Below the pieces are notes generated by a model. It did not search any database, was not told where the DNA came from, and saw only the letters and a list, made by a program, of their open reading frames with translations. Shown here one piece after another: positions 36,501 through 43,435 of a stretch of 64,000 nucleotides of DNA (within the stretch, counting starts at the first letter, position 1; every line of letters begins with the position of its first letter). The translations under genes were made by a program, and so were the position numbers. The stretch is from a virus: positions 81,205-145,204 of IMG/VR virus record IMGVR_UViG_3300043395_003024. The stretch is one strand, 5' to 3'.

Positions 36501-39379
36501 CACAAATGGCAGTCGGAAGAGGAGAGATTGCCGAAAGAGAAGTGGCTATGCGTCCGCTTTCGTCGTGGACAACGAGCAGCACTATGGCCCAGGCTTTTTC
36601 AACATCGCTCGCTGCCGCTAAAAAACCAGGGATAGATGCGCTAGAGGAAGCTCAGGCTGTATTTGATTCAAACGTCCTCATGAAGGCATACATTCCTGTA
36701 GAACAAATATTCTCAAACCCACTAACCGGATTTGGCTGCCTCGGAGAGGACGAGGTTGTAGTGCTTGGTCGTCCAACAAAGACGTTGATGATTACTCCTC
36801 CGGCTAATTTCCTTCCGGAAATGCCATCTGATGGCGAAGGGACGGAAGGTGCTCGCGAAGTCATCCAACAAACACTTGATATTGCTACAAACAGAGACAA
36901 GATTACAAACGCCGCATATAGGGAATTGCGTAGGACGGGATTTGACAAATTCAGCAGTGGTCCAACGCGTAATGATTCAGAAAGACTTTCGTCAGGCGCC
37001 AGACTGTCCCAGGTCACGGAAAAACTACCGATAGAGGGAGAGCTTAGCGTAGCTGAAACGACCGGAGAAACGGAAGGTGGCATATCCAAGATTGCATTTG
37101 GAAAAAGAATTGCCGCAGTACTTGAAAAGACACTTGGAATTACTCTCGATGACTATCAGAGAAAAACAATTCAAGATATAATGCCAAATCTTCTTAAAGC
37201 GCTGAACAAAAGAAGGCTTCAGGAAGTGAAGCCACACCCCGCGTTCAGTGATACAGGAAGACAATTACTAGACTCAATATCGATAAGCATCGCTGCAGAC
37301 GGTATACCCTTCGTGTCGGCTGACCCAATCCCGCAGATAGCGGAACACATACCAAAGAAAATTGATTGGAGAACAGTGGAACTTCCTTCGCGTAGTTCGT
37401 TGCTTCCAATCCTTGACAGGGCAGTGGCCGGTTCGCTGTTGTTTGACGACGAAAAGAAAGAATGGTTAGATGTTTTGGGCAACGCTGTTGCAAGACAAGC
37501 TTCAGTAAATGGTGAATCAGTTCTCCAATATGTAGACGAAGCGGCAAAAGCTAAATTCCCACTTTTGGAAGCTATAGCACCAAAGGGTTATGTACTACCA
37601 TCCGACGCAATAGGGAATAGCGCCCTCCAGCGTGATGTGCTGCCCGGGATATATGGCGAAGCATGGCGTAAACACAGCGAATTTATGATGGAGCTGGCTG
37701 CAAAAGCTGGCGCAGCGATGGGTGACAATTCCCTGTTTGATGGAACGAAAAACAGAAGAGATTCCAGTTCTTTTGTTGAGTCGTACGTCGGAGGAATAGA
37801 GGACCCTATCTACTTCAATATGGGCCTATCTGGAAAGGCGCTTCAGGCCCTCCACGACCTATTCGGACACCTTGGTACTGGCCGCGCATTTGACAGACAC
37901 GGAGAATGGGCAAATGACATTGCCATGATGTCAATGGCGGACCACCCCGACTCTCCGCTATCCGACTTAGAGAAGCTTGCTGTAAAGCATTTGCACTTCC
38001 AGTTATATGCAGCAAGAAGACTTGGACGCTCACGGCGAGATGATTCTGGCGACCCCGGCTTCATACATGCAGTGACGGATACGTTTGGTATAAGGGATGG
38101 CGAGCTCAGGGGGAGGCGGGTTTCGCTTGTTTATGCAGGCGACTTCCGAACGGCAGCCGAGGAGATGGAGAGGGTCTCGATTAACAACAAGCTGTCATCA
38201 GGCAGAAAGAAAATTCAAGATGCGTCAAAAGACGATATAGAGCTAGCCGTAGCCCAGGACATTATCGGCCATAGTGAATCACGAGCCAGGCGATTCAAGC
38301 CAAGCAAATCAACTCGCTTATCTTCTGGGAAGGTTATTAAATATAACCTGATTGAAGCGCGCATGAAGGCCAGCGATATGAGGATTACTTTCAATCGTGA
38401 CCCGGAGAGAGTTGCCGCGGTGAAAGCAACGCTCACCAAGGGCTTTATGGGCGGCTTTACCGTCGAAGTCGACAGGATGGATGACATAAAAGAAGGTATA
38501 GCCATAGCCAGAAATAAGCACGGCATGAAAGTTGACGCCGTAGCAGATTTTGACGCTGAAGGTAATCCGTCTGACGAGCTAGTAGAAACCTTCTTGTCAT
38601 GGATGGACTTCCATGGGCCTAAAACGTTTGCAAACCCAAAGCAGGGGGCAGACAAAACAACAATCGGCGGATGGGTTTCCGATGGGACAGTCTACCTTGA
38701 TGTTGTTGACGTTTATCCAAACAATGAAGAGAACCTTTCCAGGGCTGCCGACATGGGGCTCCAGGAAGACCAAATAGCCGTAACCGACCTGAACAAGCTT
38801 TGGGAATTGCTTGGACGAAATGAAGACCCAAGCCCTGCATTTATTGACTCTGGTGGCACTGGTGGATTCACCCTAGACGAGGAGTCGGTAAGAAAAGTTA
38901 GTGCCGCACTGAGCGAACTTAAGTCAAACAAGTTCAATACTGGCTCTTCGCATCTCAAACGAATTGGTAACACCAGGAAATTTACCGAGGGCCCAATAAC
39001 TGGAGCTCGTAGGGTCAGGAATACAGATTTATCCACAGGTGAAACCAATGATTACTGGGTAATTTCCGGAGCGGACGGAATGGTAAAAGTATTTACGCAT
39101 GAACAGTACATCAAGGTAAGGGACGGAAAAATACAGGGCCTATTTGACAAAATGTCAAATCCTTCTGACATTCTCAGAAGCATGTTCGAGGCTGAGAAGT
39201 TGAAGCCAGCGGCCACGATGTCTTTCGGAAGTAGGCGTACGGTTGGCAAGCCGACGATATCCAAGGAGCATAAGGGTCGCGGTCTGGCTGCGGCGATGGC
39301 AAATCTATATGGATTTGCAAATGGCCTAAATAATGTCGGAGTTCAAATGGGCGACAAGGTTGTCGCGGCTATGGCGTGA
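30533..39379 (+). CDS. 2948-aa polyvalent protein: GNAT-like, two ADP-ribosyltransferases, DnaQ-like exonuclease, metallopeptidase
   Basis: Blocks are separated by LSSG motifs at residues 125, 488, 722, 739, 1029, 1416, 2151, 2553 and 2595. Order: (a) basic N-terminus with a DPDNDGWADEG Ca-site-like loop; (b) GNAT-like acetyl-CoA loop QGQGIGSAF at 354; (c) ADP-ribosyltransferase with R603 (LYRS), FQSFT at 625 and E687-H-E689; (d) DEDDh exonuclease with D787/E789 (FDYETTGL), D886 and H958...D962 (HHNAD); (e) zinc peptidase HEYGH at 1268-1272 and E1367; (f) second ADP-ribosyltransferase with R1984 (VWRGMK), SSWTTSS at 2010 and E2072-D-E2074; (g) unknown domains including HDLFGHLGTGRAFDRH and GTVYLDVVDVYP. 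The catalytic sets look intact. Injection with the phage DNA to modify host targets is inferred from the class of protein. Confidence 0.85.
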   Translation: MSADNQEFHIPFEESRRGANSSPEKKAALGRLGRYLGSRAIDRPRIGDGHRDRRRGRDHGLNIDLPTGGRPGNRRPTGSRLDPDNDGWADEGTTKPVWVGIGGAENRNTRASGTRMAEEPDTSRTLSSGKKYQEIVDSQPPVSDEKKKLASEFIDDIKQGEFLKEDVYEEEKGPRPPRPPGMPEPKPLMVIQDNEDRKLEKQRVRDLLAELFKGEMTLDEDIIITTDDGKKINIGNRVLIDIAPSSDSKYSTSVKVHKANDADIADAKELYGDTFEPGDMLTEVQLGFLVRPLPEYEKELIESLTDENKKSFLSYEDGRLSLARAYRTYINVSNDEKNLGLISHDSFYVLGMAQGQGIGSAFNARNEKLYNELDVASIYTHGHSGKGARGAVHWPKNGFTWAGENDKQKFLSIIDKAITEQPEIFSAEDKKKISSLYRKNPDTGLFETEATAEELVDFPAAYEVFADEEAQIMYSRPLKQLAVASSGRLSSGSTKRSSRGVHVSELYDGDYGTWEEGALLTPESLYRLISRVFEKNDIDASLPKYDGALEKITEYKDFGSVINDSLRLGYTFDDPRSPNLYEYASMQRLLMDNRITAGITLYRSIANTPEIASLKEGDTFGDRGFQSFTVMAPGQYSGMGDKRPIVLRLLTTKNTRGRYISRRPNDYNLENFDTRKPLDERYFGINEHEVLLPAGATYKLVKKTQTDDGREIWDVKLSGQGKLSSGAKEVALDNVDSNTLSSGKPPRHPRTPTLGAFIGTADEEFADIKSWDEFKKLYDDKEVIFFDYETTGLVFDEFGKEISKGAPVQFGAVKIKNGKEVERINLFMNPGEPLGEWSRNNLKDKDGNPLTDEWLGSQISIDEAHKQLIEFAGPEAIFGVQNATFDKGVLDGVLEQMGEKWRPSGYLDTREIASLTLPKWTPETDDGPFMLDKEGNKKPSSSLAAITEYLGVNLGDGHHNADSDAFATSQVMRRIIDGAIEKNWPTDALNKQKRDSLHKQTVDKFNEEVAQFEKDKASYFESLSSNSESLSSGRNRPVIQIKPTQEQKPTEPGKRAVKGYGQPDASGKEVRRTNTKWLAGMTPDEIAQVVVPTSDEQRFEMWADDIAGDTWRTNRKWRKFLEKYYSELGKADNSLPIDYSPESVKAAQDLVRGLLESSPQMRWMFENHGAPLITVFSREAVDAYENNGDMKQRMEQLRIQRGVEKTPFVSGLAVREYGLIGFTPRAIIDRESLTTSEKGVYPISLNPDRLPEPRDAHMDRSLEGTLVHEYGHWLHYRAIWDTETNGASGKARSYYGNGDLRDPKYTAALDVAEEYANPDTDNEAIEIYTQFVDLTGRDAEEMFRANPDKALTATSYGNVNKREAIAEAFVAIMHPNREMAKRALSKKLRDDIYTLAGVDKDDLPWDRRADGRPTIRLSSGATQKPEREKRRGRMARALRQLIGGDEAAEEPEKTQEPYTFEAPERPEGLASFATGPSERLRASLPIPSEEDLTAELEHDVRAMILDPVIEGLSTLDVTGFGVSMFSSEEDRKASSSAKRMIASNIAETAKIEPREFIKSFSEESIKESGLDLAAQRRFFHAAANFRALKGIFDAVDNLPENATEEERRAAGRFAIDRSSGAVVSVEKHDKIIQKRFWFDEIIDELEKRSYEDLFGDKWNELTNIALGDEKSILTPYLITRLGGDEIKKDMLNFGLQIRTMFNDLIAEMKGANGADRKDPLTGRPLKDGDGLALMFSPMGEIDPRTGKPGMALISKGGSISDQYARDFKSLIRDGKIVPELERTDEQHKAYDRLYVNYGAKDDYLERVAAAGLFVVDATNVDSPETKELLKNFLINRLRFIAGNAEDYKARYEYKSGISFFDINSPEGIREARLAIVSDIIHTWAISSNNSNPVAMAIQHEARKMFGLDDAVGWYGGVRGKRNDILYDSAIPIERRSEFGDLAFDDTPELSEKQSEVIRSVVKAIYDATQHYYKSKGITHLGVWRGMKATPQMAVGRGEIAEREVAMRPLSSWTTSSTMAQAFSTSLAAAKKPGIDALEEAQAVFDSNVLMKAYIPVEQIFSNPLTGFGCLGEDEVVVLGRPTKTLMITPPANFLPEMPSDGEGTEGAREVIQQTLDIATNRDKITNAAYRELRRTGFDKFSSGPTRNDSERLSSGARLSQVTEKLPIEGELSVAETTGETEGGISKIAFGKRIAAVLEKTLGITLDDYQRKTIQDIMPNLLKALNKRRLQEVKPHPAFSDTGRQLLDSISISIAADGIPFVSADPIPQIAEHIPKKIDWRTVELPSRSSLLPILDRAVAGSLLFDDEKKEWLDVLGNAVARQASVNGESVLQYVDEAAKAKFPLLEAIAPKGYVLPSDAIGNSALQRDVLPGIYGEAWRKHSEFMMELAAKAGAAMGDNSLFDGTKNRRDSSSFVESYVGGIEDPIYFNMGLSGKALQALHDLFGHLGTGRAFDRHGEWANDIAMMSMADHPDSPLSDLEKLAVKHLHFQLYAARRLGRSRRDDSGDPGFIHAVTDTFGIRDGELRGRRVSLVYAGDFRTAAEEMERVSINNKLSSGRKKIQDASKDDIELAVAQDIIGHSESRARRFKPSKSTRLSSGKVIKYNLIEARMKASDMRITFNRDPERVAAVKATLTKGFMGGFTVEVDRMDDIKEGIAIARNKHGMKVDAVADFDAEGNPSDELVETFLSWMDFHGPKTFANPKQGADKTTIGGWVSDGTVYLDVVDVYPNNEENLSRAADMGLQEDQIAVTDLNKLWELLGRNEDPSPAFIDSGGTGGFTLDEESVRKVSAALSELKSNKFNTGSSHLKRIGNTRKFTEGPITGARRVRNTDLSTGETNDYWVISGADGMVKVFTHEQYIKVRDGKIQGLFDKMSNPSDILRSMFEAEKLKPAATMSFGSRRTVGKPTISKEHKGRGLAAAMANLYGFANGLNNVGVQMGDKVVAAMA

Positions 39380-39390
39380 GGTTAAAGACA

Positions 39391-39645
39391 ATGGCTGAAC
39401 TAATGATTATTGATGATTCACAGGAAAACTGCGATTTTACGAAATTTAGGCAATTGGACATTCCCGGGGTTAGCAACATCTACCAGCTCATGGAGCGTGC
39501 TGGTGTTGAGTATCAGGCGGAAGACGGCGACGAGCAGGTTGTGCGTTTTGCCGAATCTCATCCATGGGTTGACAACATGAACCTAGAGACAGCATGGATA
39601 ATTAATAGCGCCCGCAAGCGGGTAGAGAAGAAAAACAAACCATGA
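39391..39645 (+). CDS. Unknown 84-aa protein
   Basis: The ATG 39391 (MAELMIIDD) is preferred; the ORF could begin at 39376 with MRLKT, overlapping the giant gene's stop. The protein is acidic and helical (IYQLMERAGVEYQAEDGDEQ, DNMNLETAWIINSARKRVEKK). No family recognised. It overlaps the next start by 4 bp. Confidence 0.65.
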   Translation: MAELMIIDDSQENCDFTKFRQLDIPGVSNIYQLMERAGVEYQAEDGDEQVVRFAESHPWVDNMNLETAWIINSARKRVEKKNKP

Positions 39646-40139
39646 GAGAATATAAAAACTCCATAGAGTCCCCGGCGTGGGTAGAAGATTCGATTATCAA
39701 GTTTGTTGAAGACGCGCCGGGCATGCTTGAGAAGACGGCAAAAATGTCTTATACAAAGCCAGAGCTGCGCGAGAAAATCAAGAATCGTATTATGGCTGGT
39801 TCGCGTGGCGGGAAACCGGGGCAGTGGAGCGCGCGCAAGGCCCAGCTCGTTGCCATGGAATACCGCAAGGCTGGCGGTGGGTACAGGGGCAAGCCGAAGA
39901 AGGCCCAGCGCTCACTGAAGAAGTGGACAAGAGAAAAATGGACTACATCCGATGGAAAACCGGCAATCAGAAAGGGCGGCACGCGGAGATATTTGCCAGC
40001 AAAAGCATGGTCAAAGCTGACACCAGCGCAAAGAGCCGCCACTAATCGTAAGAAGGTAATAGGAAGCCGCAAGGGCAGGCAGTTTGTAGCGAATACAGAA
40101 TCTGCGGCCAGTGCCGGGAAAAAAGTTAGAAATAGCTAA
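39642..40139 (+). CDS. DUF5872-like basic protein
   Basis: A 165-aa, highly basic protein. It carries the conserved run YTKPELREKIKNRIM, GGKPGQWSARKAQLVAMEY, KKWTREKWTTSDGKPA and GGTRRYLPAKAWSKLTPAQ, which I recognise as DUF5872. This is widespread in large phages and giant viruses. Strong positive charge suggests nucleic-acid association; no activity is known. The start overlaps the previous gene by 4 bp. Confidence 0.8.
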   Translation: MREYKNSIESPAWVEDSIIKFVEDAPGMLEKTAKMSYTKPELREKIKNRIMAGSRGGKPGQWSARKAQLVAMEYRKAGGGYRGKPKKAQRSLKKWTREKWTTSDGKPAIRKGGTRRYLPAKAWSKLTPAQRAATNRKKVIGSRKGRQFVANTESAASAGKKVRNS

Positions 40140-40151
40140 AGGACGATTATA

Positions 40152-40337
40152 ATGTCATCACGTTTTGATGAAGACGACGACGAGTATTTAGAGCTTCTGG
40201 CCGAATACGAGCGATATATCCAGCACAGCCCTGGGGCATACGAGGACTTCGACGACTGGCTTGAAGTAGAGTATGGTAACTCACGACGCAAAGCCCTGAA
40301 GAGGAACGTGCGGCGCTCTAAAGAGAAGGACTTTTAG
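40152..40337 (+). CDS. Small acidic protein (61 aa)
   Basis: Starts MSSRFDEDDDEYLELLAEYERY, with AGGACG upstream. The acidic first half and basic end (SRRKALKRNVRRSKEKDF) are the only visible features. One base separates its stop from the next start, indicating an operon. No family recognised. Confidence 0.65.
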   Translation: MSSRFDEDDDEYLELLAEYERYIQHSPGAYEDFDDWLEVEYGNSRRKALKRNVRRSKEKDF

Positions 40338-40338
40338 T

Positions 40339-40539
40339 ATGACATTCCCGGGATTCGATGGAGATATACGTCTTCTGGCAGACATTGCTGCAGTTGACCA
40401 AAAGCGAAATATTCAGGGAGAAGAGCGCGCCCTGGACTTGGTCGCCGCATACGAGCACATGCGTCGCAACATGCGCTACAAGACTGGAGAAAAGGTATTC
40501 CCTGAATTAGAAGACGAGGCTCAGGATGACGGAGAATAG
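40339..40539 (+). CDS. Small unknown protein (66 aa)
   Basis: Starts MTFPGFDGDIRLLADIAAVD and ends in an acidic helix (EKVFPELEDEAQDDGE). It follows the previous gene by one base and overlaps the next by 14 bp. No function can be assigned. Confidence 0.65.
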   Translation: MTFPGFDGDIRLLADIAAVDQKRNIQGEERALDLVAAYEHMRRNMRYKTGEKVFPELEDEAQDDGE

Positions 40540-40675
40540 ACTTCCCCGAGTGCGACCAATTCCCGACGACATCTTCAACAAATCTGATGAAGAGCGCCGG
40601 GAATGGGCCAAGAGTTTTCTTCGTGATTTCATTCGCCCTGGAGAAACCAAGGACGAACCGCCAACCGAGGACTAA
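40526..40675 (+). CDS. Very small unknown protein (49 aa)
   Basis: ATG at 40526 lies inside the end of the previous gene with the Shine-Dalgarno-like GAGGCTCAGG upstream. The product, MTENRLPRVRPIPDDIFNKS, then a Glu/Arg helix (DEERREWAKSFLRDF), ends TEDxPPTED-like acidic. The overlap and good spacing support it. Its stop codon overlaps that of the convergent gene. Confidence 0.5.
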   Translation: MTENRLPRVRPIPDDIFNKSDEERREWAKSFLRDFIRPGETKDEPPTED

Positions 40676-40923
40676 GACTTACGAGTCTTCTTTGTCTTCG
40701 GAGCTGCTGTTGTCGCTGACTGCTCCTTGATGAGGTCGTTCATTTCCGTCTCGTAGATTTCGTTGAACTCATCAGCGTGACGAGCCTTGAGAACTAGATG
40801 GGCACGGCGACGAGCCTCTTGGCGAAGCGAGTTGCGAAGCTGCGAAGCAGCCTTTTGCTCAGGGCTATGACGAGGGCGACCTCGATTGATTCCCTTTTCG
40901 CGAAGCTTGTTGTATTCCGACAT
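40672..40923 (-). CDS. Small basic helical protein (83 aa)
   Basis: Product starts MSEYNKLREKGINRGRPRHS and continues as Ala/Arg-rich helices (SQLRNSLRQEARRRAHLVLK) and a Lys-rich tail (PKTKKTRKS). The GRPRHS stretch resembles an AT-hook, suggesting DNA contact. It lies downstream of the ssb terminator on the same strand, so it needs its own promoter. A 216-bp AT-rich spacer precedes it. Confidence 0.65.
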   Translation of the reverse strand: MSEYNKLREKGINRGRPRHSPEQKAASQLRNSLRQEARRRAHLVLKARHADEFNEIYETEMNDLIKEQSATTAAPKTKKTRKS

Positions 40924-41053
40924 TTCTATCTCCCCGTTTATAAGTAGGTGAATGGGTTGAGCAAATCATAAGGCACTGTTTTTTGTTTGGCAACACTTTC
41001 GCAGAGATTTTTTTGAGATATTTTTTTCTTCAAAAATCACCCCCAAAATGCAG

Positions 41054-41089
41054 AAAACCCGGCCATTCTGGGTTTCCCCAGGGGCCGGG
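41054..41089 (-). terminator. Rho-independent terminator downstream of ssb
   Basis: On the minus strand GGCCGGG...CCCGGCC do not pair as written; the arms are CCCGGCC (41058-41064) and GGCCGGG (41083-41089), an exact complementary pair with an 18-nt loop. Reading leftward the second arm is followed by TTTT (41054-41057). It lies 50 bp after the ssb stop. Confidence 0.7.
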
Positions 41090-41139
41090 CCTGCTGTCCG
41101 TCTAGGCCTCTCAGGGCCTATTTAACGGCTATTTCGTTC

Positions 41140-41622
41140 TCAGAACGGCTCGTCTGCCTCTGGGTCTTCCAGCATCCCGCCGCCGGCAGGAACCTTTGCG
41201 GTGCTCGGACGGGCACGGCGCGGCTGAGCCGAACCGCCGCGGTTAGCCCCACCATCTGAGTTTTCGCTGCGCTGGCGACGCTCGATTGACTCCAGTGACT
41301 TTGTTGAGATTGCAACATCCTCTGCGACTAGCTCGACAATGGAGCGCTTAACGCCTTCCTTGTCCTCGTAGCTGCGCTGCTCGAGGCGCCCGTACACGAC
41401 AACTCCAATTCCCTTTTCAAGGGTGCGGGCGGAGTTCTCTGCGAGGTACCGCCATGCAGTCACGTTGAAGTAGCTGGTCTTTTCCTGCTTCTCATTGTTT
41501 GCGTCATACCAGATGTGGGTATTTGCAACGGAGAAGCTGAGCTTTGCTTGCCCGTTAGTTGTGTAGGTGAGTTCGGGGTCTGCTGTCAGATTCCCGATGA
41601 TTGTCACTGGTGACAGGTTCAT
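41140..41622 (-). CDS. ssb: Single-stranded DNA-binding protein
   Basis: A 160-aa protein with the OB-fold pattern of bacterial SSB: VTIIGNLTADPELTYTTNGQ, KTSYFNVTAWRYLAENSART, LEKGIGVVVYGRLEQRSYED and SIVELVAEDVA. A Gly/Ser/Arg-rich disordered linker leads to an acidic tip EDPEADEPF, the kind of tail that recruits other replication proteins. It coats single-stranded DNA during phage replication. A TTGACA-17-TAGTCT promoter lies upstream on the minus strand (41665-41693) and a terminator follows. Confidence 0.95.
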   Translation of the reverse strand: MNLSPVTIIGNLTADPELTYTTNGQAKLSFSVANTHIWYDANNEKQEKTSYFNVTAWRYLAENSARTLEKGIGVVVYGRLEQRSYEDKEGVKRSIVELVAEDVAISTKSLESIERRQRSENSDGGANRGGSAQPRRARPSTAKVPAGGGMLEDPEADEPF

Positions 41623-41664
41623 TGGTTTGTCTCTTTTCTCTTAAGAATGCCATAAGGCATGACC

Positions 41665-41693
41665 AGACTACATGGTCAGTGCTAGTGTGTCAA
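41665..41693 (-). promoter_or_regulatory. ssb promoter overlapping the divergent promoter
   Basis: Minus strand: TTGACA (plus 41688-41693), 17 bp, TAGTCT (plus 41665-41670). The plus-strand -10 TAGTGT (41683-41688) of the gene at 41696 lies in the spacer and shares a base with the -35. The two promoters probably exclude each other. Confidence 0.75.
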
Positions 41694-41695
41694 CC

Positions 41696-41941
41696 ATGAC
41701 AAAGCAGAGCTCGGCAGAACTAAAACTTTCCATAAACGAATTAATAGCAAACACAATTTATAACTTTTTAGATAATGAAAACGCCAGCCCTGAAGACGAT
41801 AGGGAAAACAGGCTCGCTACAGAAGACGCCGCTGACAGCATCCTGGGAATTATCGGATTAACCGTTAACGATGGACCAAACGAAAATGGCGAAATCGAAG
41901 CCACTCTTACTAAGGCCATTCCCCATGAGTTCCGCATTTGA
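41696..41941 (+). CDS. Small unknown protein (81 aa), leaderless start
   Basis: The ATG at 41696 (MTKQSSAELK) is 7 nt after TAGTGT and has no Shine-Dalgarno, so a leaderless mRNA is likely; this rules out the upstream in-frame ATG at 41672, which lies before the -10 box. The protein is helical and acidic (INELIANTIYNFLDNENASP, EDAADSILGIIGLTVNDG). No family recognised. It overlaps the next gene by 17 bp. Confidence 0.65.
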   Translation: MTKQSSAELKLSINELIANTIYNFLDNENASPEDDRENRLATEDAADSILGIIGLTVNDGPNENGEIEATLTKAIPHEFRI

Positions 41942-42374
41942 TATACCGGCACGGAAATTTGATTTCCAAGCAGACCTAGAATTTGGCAAGCAAAGCGAAA
42001 AAGATATATCCGGCTTCCTAGACGACCTATCTGATGGTGCGTTCGAAGTCAAAACAGACCGATACAGAAATGGTCGAATGGTAGTTGAGACAGACCAAAA
42101 CCCGCGAGGAATGCGCGACGAGGATGGACAGCGGGTCTGGACAAAGAGCGGGATAAACGTGACGGAAGCCAAGTGGTGGGTTTACGTTTTCTCACCGGCT
42201 CAGGGTTTTGTAATCGTAGATGTCAGACGCCTTAAGAGGTACCTACGCTTCAACAAAGATAAATTTAATGAGAGCACAAAAATATCACTCGGCGGAGAAG
42301 ACAATCCAGCCAGGGGGTTTTTGCTCATGGCCGACGACGTGAAAGACTTGCTTACTAACGAACTTTATGACTAG
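41925..42374 (+). CDS. Possible PD-(D/E)xK-type nuclease
   Basis: The ATG at 41925 is preferred over 41871, which would overlap the previous gene more deeply. The 149-aa protein begins MSSAFDIPARKFDFQADLEF and contains GKQSEKDISGFLDD, GAFEVKTDRYRNGRMVVETD and SGINVTEAKWWVYVF. A helix with Glu followed by a strand with ExK and a second Glu, then 'SGI..T.A..W', is the core of small phage restriction-endonuclease-fold proteins. It could process DNA ends or recombination intermediates. Assignment is from pattern only. Confidence 0.6.
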   Translation: MSSAFDIPARKFDFQADLEFGKQSEKDISGFLDDLSDGAFEVKTDRYRNGRMVVETDQNPRGMRDEDGQRVWTKSGINVTEAKWWVYVFSPAQGFVIVDVRRLKRYLRFNKDKFNESTKISLGGEDNPARGFLLMADDVKDLLTNELYD

Positions 42375-42415
42375 AGTAAATAGATAACTAAACCAACAAC
42401 TAAACGGGAGGGAAA

Positions 42416-42847
42416 ATGCAGACGTTCGTACCGTCTACAGATATTTACGAATGTGGCCACGTGCTAGACAGGGCACGGCTTGGAAAACAGCGAGTTGAAA
42501 CATTGCAGTTGATTCGCTGCAATCTCGACGTGACCCTCGGGTGGAAAAATCACCCTGCAGCAAAGATGTGGGCAGACAACGTAAACGGTCTTATTGCCTA
42601 TGGAATTACCATGTGCGACATTTGGATTGCGCGCGGCTATAAGGATACGTGCCGAGAGAAGATGCTTTCATACGGCGAGCCGGACTTCGAAGACATGCCT
42701 TTATGGTGGGGAGATGAAAGAGTTCATTCTTCACACAGGGCTAACTTGTTGCGTAAAGACATCGTCCACTATTCACAGTTTGGTTGGACAGAAAATCCAG
42801 AGACACCGTATTTCTGGCCTACTGAAGATGTAGTATCTGCGCTATGA
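42416..42847 (+). CDS. MSMEG_6728-like protein (pyrimidine-dimer glycosylase-like family)
   Basis: A 143-aa protein with GGGAGGG before the start. It carries the family's recognisable order: MQTFVPSTDIYECGHVLD, RLGKQRVETLQLIR, GWKNHPAAKMW, GITMCDIWIARGYKDT, WWGDERVHSSHRANLLRKD and TPYFWP. Actinobacterial members are annotated MSMEG_6728 family; some annotation links them to pyrimidine dimer DNA glycosylases, but catalytic residues are not certain. It overlaps the thioredoxin start by 4 bp. Confidence 0.82.
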   Translation: MQTFVPSTDIYECGHVLDRARLGKQRVETLQLIRCNLDVTLGWKNHPAAKMWADNVNGLIAYGITMCDIWIARGYKDTCREKMLSYGEPDFEDMPLWWGDERVHSSHRANLLRKDIVHYSQFGWTENPETPYFWPTEDVVSAL

Positions 42848-43173
42848 CAATAGAACTAACAGCAGATACTTACGACGAGTTCGTCAACAGTTCAGAAGTT
42901 CCCGTAATTGTGGATTTCTGGGCACCATGGTGTGGTCCATGCAAGATGATTGCACCAATTATTGATGAACTATCCGTGGAGATGGAGGGCGAAGTAGCAT
43001 TTGCAAAGCTCAACATTGAGGAGTTCCCGGAATTCGGCATCAAGTACGACATCAAGTCAATACCTGCGCTAGTCGTCCTCAAGAATGGCTCATACATGGG
43101 CCGAGTTGCCACAGCAAGTGGATTCCAGAAAGGCCGCCTCACCGAGAACATTCGAATAGCCATCGCCGACTAG
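42844..43173 (+). CDS. trxA: Thioredoxin
   Basis: A 109-aa protein of normal thioredoxin length with the active site FWAPWCGPCKMIAP, the cis-Pro region KSIPALVVLKNG and a GRVATASG turn. It reduces protein disulfides. Here it may regenerate the C-terminal Cys pair of the phage class II ribonucleotide reductase. ATGA overlap with the preceding gene; the tRNA array begins just after it. Confidence 0.95.
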   Translation: MTIELTADTYDEFVNSSEVPVIVDFWAPWCGPCKMIAPIIDELSVEMEGEVAFAKLNIEEFPEFGIKYDIKSIPALVVLKNGSYMGRVATASGFQKGRLTENIRIAIAD

Positions 43174-43193
43174 GCATTTCATAGTCAGCGATG

Positions 43194-43269
43194 GCTGGAG
43201 TATCGGCTCACTCTTATAAAGTGTAGAAACCGTAGCGGTGACACGCGGGTTCAAATCCCGCCTCCAGCA
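43194..43269 (+). tRNA. Atypical tRNA-Ile (anticodon TAT) without a D arm
   Basis: Acceptor GCTGGAG pairs with CTCCAGC, T arm GCGGG-TTCAAAT-CCCGC is perfect, and discriminator is A. The anticodon arm CACT-CTTATAA-AGTG carries UAU in a canonical loop. Only about seven bases (TATCGGC) lie between the acceptor and anticodon stems, too few for a D arm. A 20-nt variable region forms ACCG-TAG-CGGT. Total length is 76 nt. It may be an unusual functional tRNA or a degenerate copy. Confidence 0.6.
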
Positions 43270-43274
43270 CTTTT

Positions 43275-43433
43275 ATGAACGATAAGAATCAATATAAAAA
43301 AGTAGTACTACATCTTTCGCCAGAAATGGTCGAAAGGATGGAGCGTGCGTCCGCAAAGAATAAACTTTCGTTTGGCTCGATAGTGAGAGAAGCGGTAAAG
43401 CGGTATTTAGATGAGTCAGAAAAGGGCAAATAA
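43275..43433 (+). CDS. Small ribbon-helix-helix (CopG-like) protein, 52 aa
   Basis: ATG at 43275 follows the tRNA by 5 nt. The product MNDKNQYKKVVLHLSPEMVE continues RMERASAKNKLSFGSIVREA and VKRYLDESEKGK: a beta strand then two helices, the RHH DNA-binding layout. It probably acts as a dimeric repressor or plasmid-type regulator. Two bases separate it from the next gene. Confidence 0.7.
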   Translation: MNDKNQYKKVVLHLSPEMVERMERASAKNKLSFGSIVREAVKRYLDESEKGK

Positions 43434-43435
43434 AC

